A program made the position numbers and the translations under genes. Shown here piece after piece: positions 48,695 through 56,385 of a stretch of DNA of 64,000 nt. The notes beneath the pieces are model-generated. The model made no database searches and had not been told where the DNA came from. It worked only from the letters and a program-made list of their open reading frames with translations. Numbering within the stretch: position 1 is the first letter of the stretch; each line of letters opens with the position of its first letter. The DNA is from Prevotellaceae bacterium. Lineage in GTDB: Bacteria; Bacteroidota; Bacteroidia; Bacteroidales; Bacteroidaceae. The stretch is taken from the NCBI GenBank assembly GCA_030531085.1, contig JAUNOM010000005.1:1-64000 (forward strand), written 5' to 3'.

Positions 48695-48725
48695 CAAAGT
48701 TACAATAATTTCAAGGATGCACCAA
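48695..48725 (-). promoter_or_regulatory. Promoter of the ftsX operon
   Basis: On the minus strand, TTG 48725-48723 and TAACTTTG 48702-48695 separated by 20 bp. Predicted start near 48688, leader about 68 nt. No other clear promoter was found before the uronate genes, so it may serve the block to 44.2 kb or beyond. Confidence 0.65.
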
Positions 48726-48826
48726 GCATTTAACCTACATTAACAGTGAACGGCTGGACTGTTGCAGCGCTACATGGAATAGATGGCATTATGTCTATGA
48801 CAAATTAACAGTAATTTTTATATAAG

Positions 48827-48869
48827 CATCCCCTTTCTTGTCGATAAGAGGCGGAGAGGGGATGTTTTT
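48827..48869 (+). terminator. Orphan terminator-like hairpin
   Basis: CATCCCCT 48827-48834 pairs with AGGGGATG 48857-48864, followed by TTTTTAT. It is oriented for the + strand, but no + strand gene precedes it. It may end an unrecognised small RNA, or protect the abiF unit from read-through. The rest of 48621-49000 shows no gene. Confidence 0.5.
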
Positions 48870-48983
48870 ATAAATTGCCTAATTCAAAATAATGTCTTTC
48901 TCTTAAAAGTTTCATTTTATAGAAAAAGACATCTAATAAATGTTAAATATACCGTTGGGATAATGTGTTTCTTATATTAATTC

Positions 48984-49014
48984 TTGTTTAGTCTAAACAT
49001 ATTTAGTATCTTTG
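48984..49014 (+). promoter_or_regulatory. Promoter of the abiF RNA and Abi gene
   Basis: TTG 48984-48986 and TATCTTTG 49007-49014 are 20 bp apart, a full -33/-7 pair. Transcription should begin near 49019, directly at the RNA described next. Confidence 0.75.
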
Positions 49015-49018
49015 CACC

Positions 49019-49066
49019 ACAAGAACCCGCCAAGCCTCTCAACGATGCTTAAATCGGCGGGTCGTT
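49019..49066 (+). ncRNA. Putative abiF-type RNA upstream of the Abi gene
   Basis: ACCCGCC 49025-49031 pairs with GGCGGGT 49056-49062, enclosing AAGC 49032-49035 and GCTT 49047-49050. The promoter begins transcription right at its 5' side and the Abi ATG follows at 49074. RNAs of this kind are known upstream of Abi_2/AbiF genes (the abiF RNA motif), and the core CCCGCC...CGGCGGGT fits my memory of that motif, though I have not aligned it to the Rfam model. Confidence 0.72.
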
Positions 49067-49073
49067 TTATTTT

Positions 49074-49976
49074 ATGAAATACACTAAACAATATTCATCT
49101 CCAGCAGAGTTAGTAGAACTTCTTAAACGTCGCGGATTAGACTTTTCTGATGTAGATAATGCGGAAGCCGCTATTTGGTCGATTGGTTACTATCGTCTTT
49201 CTGGATATCTGTACCCATTACTTGCTGCACCTAAGTCAGAGCATCGATATAAAAAAGGGAGTACATTTGGAAATGCTTTGAGTCTATATGAATTTGATCG
49301 AGAACTTAGATTGCTTGTTTTAAACCAAATAGAGCGTATAGAGATAGCTGTACGAAGTGCTGTTGCAAACATAATCTGTGAGGAGACAGGCGATATATTT
49401 TGGATGACCAACAGAAAGCATTTTGTAAATACCGAGAAATTTGACAGGACAATATCTCTTATTGACAAGGAACTGCAGAGTACTCACGAGGATTTTATAA
49501 TACATTTTAAACACACTTACGAGGAATCATATCCACCTTCATGGATGCTTACAGAAATACTGCCTCTTGGCACATTGACAAGGGTGTATGAAAACATTGC
49601 AGATAATAAGATACGTAAAAGGATTGCAAAGTCTTTTGGATTGACAGTACCGGTGTTTATGTCGTGGATGACAGTTATAACATTAACACGTAATTCTTGT
49701 TGTCATCATGCCAGACTCTGGAACCGTTATCTATCTCTGCGCACTCTTGTTATGACGAGACCACTGAGGCCGTGGATTAGTGACGGTGTCAGACAAGGTC
49801 GGATATTTTTCACACTTTGTATTCTAAAACATTTTGTTGATATTGTGTGGGAAGGCAATTCGTTCAAACAGGATTTGATGGACTTGCTTGGGCGATACCC
49901 TATGGTTGACATACACGCAATGGGATTTCCATCAACGGACTGGACACGTGAACCGCTATGGTACAGCCAGCAATAA
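49074..49976 (+). CDS. Abi_2 family protein (AbiF-like HEPN)
   Basis: A 300-residue Abi_2 protein of the abortive-infection AbiD/AbiF group. It has the N-terminal YTKQYSSPAELVELLKRRGL, IGYYRLSGYLYPL near residues 38-50, FDRELRLLVLNQIERIEIAVR near 74-94, and a HEPN RNase motif R-X4-H at Arg206-His211 (RNSCCH). Such proteins are thought to be RNA-cleaving toxins held by a short upstream RNA, here at 49019. No clear ribosome site lies before the ATG. A standalone unit flanked by the orphan hairpin and copy B of the composite repeat; it looks acquired. Confidence 0.85.
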   Translation: MKYTKQYSSPAELVELLKRRGLDFSDVDNAEAAIWSIGYYRLSGYLYPLLAAPKSEHRYKKGSTFGNALSLYEFDRELRLLVLNQIERIEIAVRSAVANIICEETGDIFWMTNRKHFVNTEKFDRTISLIDKELQSTHEDFIIHFKHTYEESYPPSWMLTEILPLGTLTRVYENIADNKIRKRIAKSFGLTVPVFMSWMTVITLTRNSCCHHARLWNRYLSLRTLVMTRPLRPWISDGVRQGRIFFTLCILKHFVDIVWEGNSFKQDLMDLLGRYPMVDIHAMGFPSTDWTREPLWYSQQ

Positions 49977-49997
49977 GAGTCAGCACCTCAAAATATG

Positions 49998-50425
49998 ATT
50001 TTGACAAAACGTCACAAAAACGGGCGTTTTGCTTACGTTTTGCTTTTTCGGGACTTTCGACTTCACCTTGCGTTTTAGAAAGAAAGTGTTCGTTTTTATA
50101 GCCTCTGAAATGTTGTTTACAACACTTCCGGGCGCAATATGATAGAGATTACAGTGCAAAAGCTATCATATTACCCTGTAATCTCTATCTGATTGCAGGG
50201 TGAAAGCTATGTGATAACAGCGGTTTTAGGGCCTTTTTGCTATGCTTTCACATAGCTTTTGAAACACGTTTTTGACTAACTGCAAGGCAGTCAAGTGGTT
50301 AGCAAAAACACGGAGAATGAGCTGTACGGGCCCGTGGGAAAATAATTTTGAAATAAACGATTCTCGGAGAGTTTGGAAAATCAAAGTGTCAGAAAAAGGG
50401 GGACTTTTGTGACACTTTGATTTCC
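49998..50425 (-). repeat. Composite dispersed repeat element, copy B
   Basis: Inverted relative to copy A. Read on the minus strand it begins with the CAAAGTGTCA hairpin (arms 50410-50425 and 50375-50391), then TCTCCGAGAAT...CATTCTCCG, then the 22-bp-period array (50134-50262), and ends with CTAAAACGCAAGG...GTCCCGAAAAAGCAAAACG and ACGTTTTGTCAAAAT. It lies between convergent abiF and the araC gene. The interval 49977-50517 holds no convincing gene. Confidence 0.85.
50134..50262. repeat. 22-bp-period palindrome array in copy B
   Basis: Units of 19 bp start at 50134, 50156, 50178 and 50200 (GCAATATGATAGAGATTAC, GCAAAAGCTATCATATTAC, GTAATCTCTATCTGATTGC, GTGAAAGCTATGTGATAAC), each 22 bp apart. 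Weaker units keep phase at 50222 and 50244. The 3-bp spacers vary in sequence. Confidence 0.85.
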
Positions 50426-50517
50426 GGGTGCGTTCTTCGTGGTGATGTGCCCGTATGCCGGTGCAGGCAGGTGTTTCCACCGCCTCTGTGCATGGTCTGC
50501 CGGCAAGTGCTGTCTCT

Positions 50518-51426
50518 CTATTTCCCGTCGGACTGTTGCCTTAGCTGTATGCGCAGGATAGTGGGTGACATACCGAAATGTGTCCTGCAGTACTTGCCGA
50601 AGAACGATATGCTTGGAAATCCGAGTGTGTCCGCAATCTCCTTTATCGACTTGTCGGAGTTCTTAAGCCAGTGCCGTATGTCCATTGTTACGTATTTGTT
50701 GATCCACTCGAATGCAGTGTCGCCGCTCACCTGCCTGCATACCGTGGAGAGGTATTTGGGAGTGACGCACAGCCGCTCCGCATACCATGATATGTTGCGT
50801 GGCTTTATCTGCGTCCCGGCAAGCATCTTGATGAAGCGCTTGAACAGTATCTCACGCTGGTTCTTCAGTCCGCTGCCGTAGGAGGCCGCTCTGCCGCTGT
50901 CGGCGTTCAGCATCAGCTCGCACATTATGGCCCGGATTATGGAGACTATGATTTCTGTGTTGTAGAAGGAGGCGTCCATCCTCGTCTTGTGCCTTAGTAT
51001 CTCGCCGTACAGATTGAACATGGACAGGCTGTCATCACTGATGTGTATTATCGGATTCTCAGTGAGGCTGAACGCCTTGTCCCACAGGTTGCTTTCCGAG
51101 AACAGCTCCAGCATCTTCTTCTGTGTCATACATAGCGTTATTCCGTTGAAGTCTGGACTCAGCATCCAGTTTGTGACTATGTCGTTAGGACGGCATATCA
51201 GCGCCTCCTTATGCCGCAGCGTGTGCACGGTCGTGTTCACTTCCACCTGCATCCTGCCTGTGCTGCAGGCTATGATGATGAGCATATCCGTCCTCAGCGC
51301 CTCGGTCTCTACGGGGAATTCCCTTATGTCTGTATAGAAGGCGATGTCCTCGTTCATGTAGTCCGTTCTGCCCATGTCCCTTATCTGGGCGAATCCTATC
51401 TGCCGTATGTAGTCCCTGTTGTCCAT
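50518..51426 (-). CDS. AraC-family transcriptional regulator
   Basis: A 302-residue regulator. The N-terminal 180 residues form a cupin-like sensing domain, and the C-terminal about 100 residues carry two helix-turn-helix motifs (NISWYAERLCVTPKYLSTV and KSIKEIADTLGFPSISFFGKY). It is divergent from ino1 over 273 bp, which suggests it could control that cluster; the ligand cannot be inferred. It has its own promoter box. Confidence 0.88.
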   Translation of the reverse strand: MDNRDYIRQIGFAQIRDMGRTDYMNEDIAFYTDIREFPVETEALRTDMLIIIACSTGRMQVEVNTTVHTLRHKEALICRPNDIVTNWMLSPDFNGITLCMTQKKMLELFSESNLWDKAFSLTENPIIHISDDSLSMFNLYGEILRHKTRMDASFYNTEIIVSIIRAIMCELMLNADSGRAASYGSGLKNQREILFKRFIKMLAGTQIKPRNISWYAERLCVTPKYLSTVCRQVSGDTAFEWINKYVTMDIRHWLKNSDKSIKEIADTLGFPSISFFGKYCRTHFGMSPTILRIQLRQQSDGK

Positions 51427-51457
51427 AATGCCTCGTCTGTCTGTTTTATTTTCCTTG

Positions 51458-51465
51458 CAAAGATA
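51458..51465 (-). promoter_or_regulatory. Promoter -7 box for the araC-like gene
   Basis: TATCTTTG on the minus strand; predicted start near 51451, leader about 25 nt. Confidence 0.55.
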
Positions 51466-51596
51466 GTCCTTTGTTCCGTAATGGGCGTGTTCTTAAATTC
51501 CTCTATGTGGTTCAAATGTTCCTTTTGGGGAGCGTGGAGGAATATTTTCACATTTTACTGTCGTTTTAGAACACCGCAGTTAGCCTGTTTTTTCTG

Positions 51597-51604
51597 TAAT
51601 TTTG
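51597..51604 (+). promoter_or_regulatory. Promoter -7 box for the inositol cluster
   Basis: TAATTTTG on the + strand, predicted start near 51610 and a leader of about 90 nt before the ATG at 51700. No strong -33 element. Confidence 0.55.
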
Positions 51605-51699
51605 CACACGGAAAGGCGGCATGGCACATTCCTGTGTATGCGGAACCTCTGGAAGGCCCTGCCCATATCAGTGACAAATACTATTAAAACTTTATAGCA

Positions 51700-53007
51700 A
51701 TGAGACAGACATCCGTTAAACCCGCAGTTGGAAGACTCGGTATTATGGTAGTTGGCAATGGCGCCGTTGCCACGACATTCATGACCGGTGTGCTTATGGC
51801 CCGTAAGGGATTGGCCAGGCCGGTCGGCAGTATGACACAGTATGACAAGATACGTGTCGGCAGGGGAGAGGGCATGAGGCGCCTCCGTTACAGTGAGATA
51901 GTGCCTATGGCCCGCCTCGATGACATTGTCTTCGGCACATGGGACGTGTATCCGCAGAATGCTTTTCAGAGCGCCATGTACGCCGGCGTGCTCAAGGAGA
52001 AGGATATCCTGCCCGTAAGGGACGAGCTGGAGAGGATAGTCCCCATGAGGGCCGCCTTTGACCGGAATTATGCCAGGCGCCTTGACGGTGATAATGTGAA
52101 GGAATGCGCCACACGCTGGGACATGGTGAGCGCCCTGCGCGAGGACATACGTGCCTTCAGGGAGTCTAACGGCTGCTCACGCATAGTGGTGCTGTGGGCT
52201 GCCTCCACGGAGATATATGTTCCTGTGAACATGGAGGTGCATGACACTCTCGCCCATCTTGAGCAGGCCATGAGGGATAATGATGTCAGTAACATCGCCC
52301 CCTCCATGTGCTACGCCTACGCGGCCATGGCGGAGGGCGCCCCGTTCATCATGGGCGCGCCCAATACCACGGTGGATATCCCTGCGATGTGGGAACTTGC
52401 CGAGAGGATGAGGGTGCCGATAGCCGGCAAGGACTTCAAGACGGGACAGACTCTCGTTAAGTCCGGCTTCTCACCCATCATCAGTACCCGCTGCCTTGGA
52501 CTGAACGGGTGGTTCTCTACCAATATCCTTGGCAACAGGGACGGCCTTGTGCTGGACGAGCCGGACAACTTCCGTACCAAGGAGGTCAGCAAGCTGTCCA
52601 CCCTGGAGACCATACTCAAGCCAGAGGAGCAGCCGGAGCTGTACGCGGACTATTACCACAAGGTGCGCATAAACTACTATCCTCCGCGCAATGACAACAA
52701 GGAGGGGTGGGACAACATAGACATCTTCGGATGGATGGGATATCCTATGCAGATAAAGATAAACTTCCTGTGCCGTGACTCCATCCTTGCCGCGCCGCTG
52801 TGCCTTGACCTGTGCCTGCTGTCTGACCTTGCGGCGCGTGCCGGCAGATACGGTATACAGAGGTTCCTCAGCTTCTATCTCAAGTCACCGATGCATGACT
52901 ACACGCAGGGAGAGGAGGCTGTGAACCACCTGTACCAGCAGTACACCATGCTGAAGAACGCCATCCGTGAGATGGGAGGATATGATGCGGACGAGGAGAT
53001 GGATTAG
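51700..53007 (+). CDS. ino1: Inositol-3-phosphate synthase (MIPS)
   Basis: Converts glucose 6-phosphate to inositol 3-phosphate with NAD+. It has the NAD-binding LGIMVVGNGAVATTFMTGV near residue 12, NMEVHDTLAHLEQAM, and FKTGQTLVKSGFSPI, and is 435 residues. Bacteroidetes are known to make inositol lipids from MIPS-based clusters. It is the first gene of a four-gene group with a CDP-alcohol transferase, a nucleotidyltransferase fusion and a HAD phosphatase. Confidence 0.93.
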   Translation: MRQTSVKPAVGRLGIMVVGNGAVATTFMTGVLMARKGLARPVGSMTQYDKIRVGRGEGMRRLRYSEIVPMARLDDIVFGTWDVYPQNAFQSAMYAGVLKEKDILPVRDELERIVPMRAAFDRNYARRLDGDNVKECATRWDMVSALREDIRAFRESNGCSRIVVLWAASTEIYVPVNMEVHDTLAHLEQAMRDNDVSNIAPSMCYAYAAMAEGAPFIMGAPNTTVDIPAMWELAERMRVPIAGKDFKTGQTLVKSGFSPIISTRCLGLNGWFSTNILGNRDGLVLDEPDNFRTKEVSKLSTLETILKPEEQPELYADYYHKVRINYYPPRNDNKEGWDNIDIFGWMGYPMQIKINFLCRDSILAAPLCLDLCLLSDLAARAGRYGIQRFLSFYLKSPMHDYTQGEEAVNHLYQQYTMLKNAIREMGGYDADEEMD

Positions 53008-53034
53008 GGACTGTAGGTTAAACATTACTGCAAG

Positions 53035-54030
53035 ATGGGAGACAAGGTGCGTTCTACATATAAGTCGGATGAGACGGAGGAGTGGCTGGACAAGGTATGG
53101 ACACGCCCCATAGGATATCTGTGGGCATTGTTCTTCAAGTCACTGAACATTCACCCTAACATGGTGACGGTGTTGTCCATGATTACCGGGGCTTCTGCCT
53201 CCATATTCTTCCTGCATGGCTCTTACCGCTATGAGGGATGGTACGGACTGGCCATGAATGTGACGGGCATCCTGCTGCTGGCGTGGGCTAACTTCTATGA
53301 CAGTGCGGACGGACAGCTGGCGCGCATGACGGGAAGGAAGACGCGCCTTGGCAGAATCCTTGACGGTGCCGCGAGTGAAGTGTGGTTTATACCTATCTAT
53401 CTGGCTCTGGTGGCGCGTATGTGGCACCACCACGGCATGGAGTTCGCCTTCCTTGCCATAGAGGATAACGGCACGAACACCGCGCTGTTCACCTCGTGCG
53501 TCCTCGCCTGCGTGCTGTATTCCGGCTTCTGCAGCCATGCGGGACAGTGCGCCATGGCGGATTATTACAGGCAGATTCACCTCTTCTTCCTTAAAGGTGA
53601 GGAGGGAGGGGAGCTGGACAGCTCCGTAAGGCAACGAGGTCTCTATGACAGCACGCCGTGGAAAGGCAACGTTGTGTGGAAGGCATTCCTGTGGACGTAT
53701 GTGAATTATACCCGTAATCAGGAGCGGCGGACACCGCAGTTTCAAAGGTTCTACAGGGCGCTGATGGACAGATACGGCAGTATAGGGGATGTTCCGGAGA
53801 CTGTCAGGACAAGGTTCCTGGAGGAGTCACGGCCACTGATGAAGTATACCAACATCCTGACATTCAACACTCGCGCCATAATGCTCTACGTGTGCTGTCT
53901 GGCCGATGTTCCATGGCTGTACTTTGTCTTCGAGATAGTGCTGATGGGACTGCTGTGCAGGTACATGATTGGCGTTCATGAGCGTTTCTGCCGCAACCTG
54001 TCCGCAGTGTATATATATAATAAGGTGTAA
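53035..54030 (+). CDS. CDP-alcohol phosphatidyltransferase relative with altered motif
   Basis: Membrane enzyme that would join an alcohol to a phosphate group from a CDP-linked donor. It shows the family motif as D89-x2-D92-G-x2-A-R97-x8-G106-x3-D110-x3-Ser114; the fourth, catalytic-base Asp position is Ser114, followed by Glu115. Several hydrophobic helices surround it (331 residues). The donor (CDP-diacylglycerol or a CDP-polyol) is not readable from sequence. It starts 27 bp after ino1 and ends 2 bp before the next gene. Function is therefore uncertain. Confidence 0.8.
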   Translation: MGDKVRSTYKSDETEEWLDKVWTRPIGYLWALFFKSLNIHPNMVTVLSMITGASASIFFLHGSYRYEGWYGLAMNVTGILLLAWANFYDSADGQLARMTGRKTRLGRILDGAASEVWFIPIYLALVARMWHHHGMEFAFLAIEDNGTNTALFTSCVLACVLYSGFCSHAGQCAMADYYRQIHLFFLKGEEGGELDSSVRQRGLYDSTPWKGNVVWKAFLWTYVNYTRNQERRTPQFQRFYRALMDRYGSIGDVPETVRTRFLEESRPLMKYTNILTFNTRAIMLYVCCLADVPWLYFVFEIVLMGLLCRYMIGVHERFCRNLSAVYIYNKV

Positions 54031-54032
54031 CG

Positions 54033-55523
54033 ATGAGATATGCTATCATAGCGGCAGGAAAGGGCACAAGGCTGTCGGGGGAGTCCGTCTCTGTGCCAAA
54101 GCCACTCGTGACGGTTCATGGAGAGACCCTCGTTGACAGGCTTGTCAGGATATTCTCTGACAATGACGCGGAGGAGATAGTGGTGATCACGCGTCAGGAA
54201 TTGCCCGTCCGGCAGGTGGAGGGCATTCCTGTTCGGCAGGTGGTACGGGCCACTCCGAGCTCAATGCACAGTTTTTACGAGATCAGCCGCTTCCTGTCCG
54301 GCGCGCCTTTTATCATGACAACGGTTGACACGGTGTTCCGCGAGGAGGAGTTCCGGGCCTTTGTCAATGACTTCAGGCGTGCGCTGGACTGCGGGATGGA
54401 TGGTCTGATGGGCGTGACGGAGTTCGTTGACGATGAGAAGCCGTTGTATGTGAAGGCGGATGGGACCGTTCTCGACTTTATGGACCGTGACGACAATCAT
54501 GAGTGCCGGTACGTGTCAGGCGGGATTTATGCACTTGTGCCGGAGACACTCGGCACGCTGAGGCGCTGCATAGCGGAGGGACAGAGCCGGATGAGGAATT
54601 TCCAGCGCGTCCTGATACGTGACGGTTGCCGTCTGGGGGTACACTGTTTCTCGAAGATTATAGACATAGACCACGCCGCTGACATAGACAAGGCGGAGCG
54701 TTTGCTGAAGGGCAGGCTTCTGGGAATATGCAGAGCCAGGCGCTTCTCGCCCCGTAGTGTGGAGAGGGACGGGATGATACTGCGCGAGGTGATGGCGGAA
54801 TTGCACGCAAGGGGATATGAGACGGCGACGGTCAGCGAGGAGTCTCTTGCCGGAGGTAAGGGACTTCCCGAGGCGGAGCTTTATATATCAATGGCAAGAA
54901 GCGGGGAGATACTGTCAAGACTGAGGGGACGCAACGTGCTGAACGCCCCTGAAGGGACTGCGGTGTGCAATGACAGAAGGGAGGTGGCGAGGAGAGCTGC
55001 GGAGCTGGATATAAGGGTTCCGGAGATGATGGAGAGCCCATCGGAGGATGACATCAGAAAAGGACTGTGGGTGAAGCGTGCTCTGGGGACAACCACGGTG
55101 AGCGGTGACACCGTTTATTGTGCGTCGCTGGAGGATTACAGCGCTGCCGTGGCAGGTCTGCACAGCCGTGGCATCAGCGACATTGTAGTTGAAAGACACG
55201 AGACAGGCGACCTTCTGAAGTTCTATGGCGTGGGCGGTACCGCTTTCTTCAGGTGCTTTTACCCTGCGGAGACAGGTCACGCGAAGTTCGGGCTTGAGGC
55301 TGTCAACGGAGAGTGCAGCCATTTCCAGTTCGATGTGTCTGCTTTCGAGAGGCAGATGAGGCGGATGGCGGAGCATATAGGAATACGCGTGTTTGGCGGA
55401 GATGCCATAATCAGGGCGGATGGCACCTATGTGCTGATAGATTTTAATGACTGGCCTTCGTTCGCCCCGTGCAGACAGGAGGCCGGCAAGGCAATAAGTC
55501 AGATTGTAGACCGATGGATTTGA
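54033..55523 (+). CDS. Nucleotidyltransferase / ATP-grasp fusion protein
   Basis: A 496-residue two-domain protein. Residues 1 to about 225 are an NTP-transferase fold (YAIIAAGKGTRLSGE...VPKPLV, with MTTVDTVF for the metal-binding Asp). Residues about 235-496 are ATP-grasp: VLNAPEGTAVCND, Lys348 in LWVKRALG, DIVVERHETGDLLKFYGVG, and Asp470-Asn472-Asp473 in IDFNDWPSF. In the inositol cluster it might activate an inositol phosphate as its CDP derivative and phosphorylate or ligate it, but this is inference. I know of no named family with this fusion. It overlaps the HAD gene by 10 bp. Confidence 0.78.
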   Translation: MRYAIIAAGKGTRLSGESVSVPKPLVTVHGETLVDRLVRIFSDNDAEEIVVITRQELPVRQVEGIPVRQVVRATPSSMHSFYEISRFLSGAPFIMTTVDTVFREEEFRAFVNDFRRALDCGMDGLMGVTEFVDDEKPLYVKADGTVLDFMDRDDNHECRYVSGGIYALVPETLGTLRRCIAEGQSRMRNFQRVLIRDGCRLGVHCFSKIIDIDHAADIDKAERLLKGRLLGICRARRFSPRSVERDGMILREVMAELHARGYETATVSEESLAGGKGLPEAELYISMARSGEILSRLRGRNVLNAPEGTAVCNDRREVARRAAELDIRVPEMMESPSEDDIRKGLWVKRALGTTTVSGDTVYCASLEDYSAAVAGLHSRGISDIVVERHETGDLLKFYGVGGTAFFRCFYPAETGHAKFGLEAVNGECSHFQFDVSAFERQMRRMAEHIGIRVFGGDAIIRADGTYVLIDFNDWPSFAPCRQEAGKAISQIVDRWI

Positions 55524-56305
55524 AATATGTTATATTTGACTACGGCGGCACATTGGACACTGGTGGCGTGCATTGGGCGGATATGATATTCAGAACTTAT
55601 AAGGAACACGGGCTGGATGTGGCGATGGAGGATTTCAGAAAGGCATACATTGCCGTGGAGCGGTACCTTGGCGGTAGTCGGGTGGTGCTGCCCTCGCACA
55701 CCTTTCACGAAACCCTTTCTCTGAAGATAAGGCTGCAACAGCGGTGGCTTTATGAGCATGGATGCGTGGAACAGGGCATTGCGGAGCTGGAGACACTGCA
55801 CAAGGCGGTGGTAGGAGGGCTTTATCAGCAGGCTAAGCGTAACACCTGCCTTGCGCGTAGCGTTATGATGGCGCTTAGAACCGCCGGCCTGCGCATGGCG
55901 CTGGTGTCAAACTTCTATGGAAACATAAGGACCGTGCTGTGCGAGATGGGGCTTGATGACTTGTTTGAGCACGTCATTGAGTCGGCGGAGGTGGGAATAA
56001 GGAAGCCCGACCCGCGTATATTTGCCCTGGCGGCGGACAGGCTTGCGGTTACGGACGCTGACAAAAACAGGGTGGCAGTGGTAGGCGACTCGTTGGAGAA
56101 GGATATTGTGCCTGCGGGATCACTTGGCTTCAGGACGGTGTGGATTAGTCCCGTCACCGTCGGCAGTGCCTCTCTCTTCGATGACAGGACCGCCTGCGCG
56201 GCCGGCAGTGTGCCAACGTGCAGAATCTCCAGCCTCTCACAGCTGTTATTATATGTTGACAATGTGGTGGAAGGACAGGTACCTGCGCCTGAAAAGTGGG
56301 TCTGA
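55514..56305 (+). CDS. HAD-family phosphatase
   Basis: A 263-residue haloacid-dehalogenase-type hydrolase. It has motif I VIFDYGGTLDTGG, motif II LVSNFYGN, motif III Lys in IRKPDPRIF, and motif IV VVGDSLEKDIV. I start at ATG 55514 (MDLKYVIFDYGG); an earlier ATG at 55469 lies in the previous gene. In this context it could dephosphorylate an inositol-phosphate or its lipid, but the substrate is not determined. Confidence 0.88.
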   Translation: MDLKYVIFDYGGTLDTGGVHWADMIFRTYKEHGLDVAMEDFRKAYIAVERYLGGSRVVLPSHTFHETLSLKIRLQQRWLYEHGCVEQGIAELETLHKAVVGGLYQQAKRNTCLARSVMMALRTAGLRMALVSNFYGNIRTVLCEMGLDDLFEHVIESAEVGIRKPDPRIFALAADRLAVTDADKNRVAVVGDSLEKDIVPAGSLGFRTVWISPVTVGSASLFDDRTACAAGSVPTCRISSLSQLLLYVDNVVEGQVPAPEKWV

Positions 56306-56337
56306 CACCATCGGAAAACGGTAGGGGCGATTTTGAC

Positions 56338-56373
56338 AAATTGTCACGAAAAGCCGCCTTTTCGTGACAATTT
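56338..56373. terminator. Hairpin between convergent HAD and araC genes
   Basis: AAATTGTCACGAAAAG 56338-56353 pairs with CTTTTCGTGACAATTT 56358-56373, 16 bp, 4-nt loop. Its CAAA-N2-GTCAC-R-AAA core resembles the terminal hairpins of the composite repeat, so it may be a solo copy. Confidence 0.75.
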
Positions 56374-56385
56374 GAAATTCTGCAT

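Noticed and set aside
50226..50480. 84-codon frame over composite element copy B
   Set aside because: It runs through the repeat modules and hairpin and has no ribosome site.
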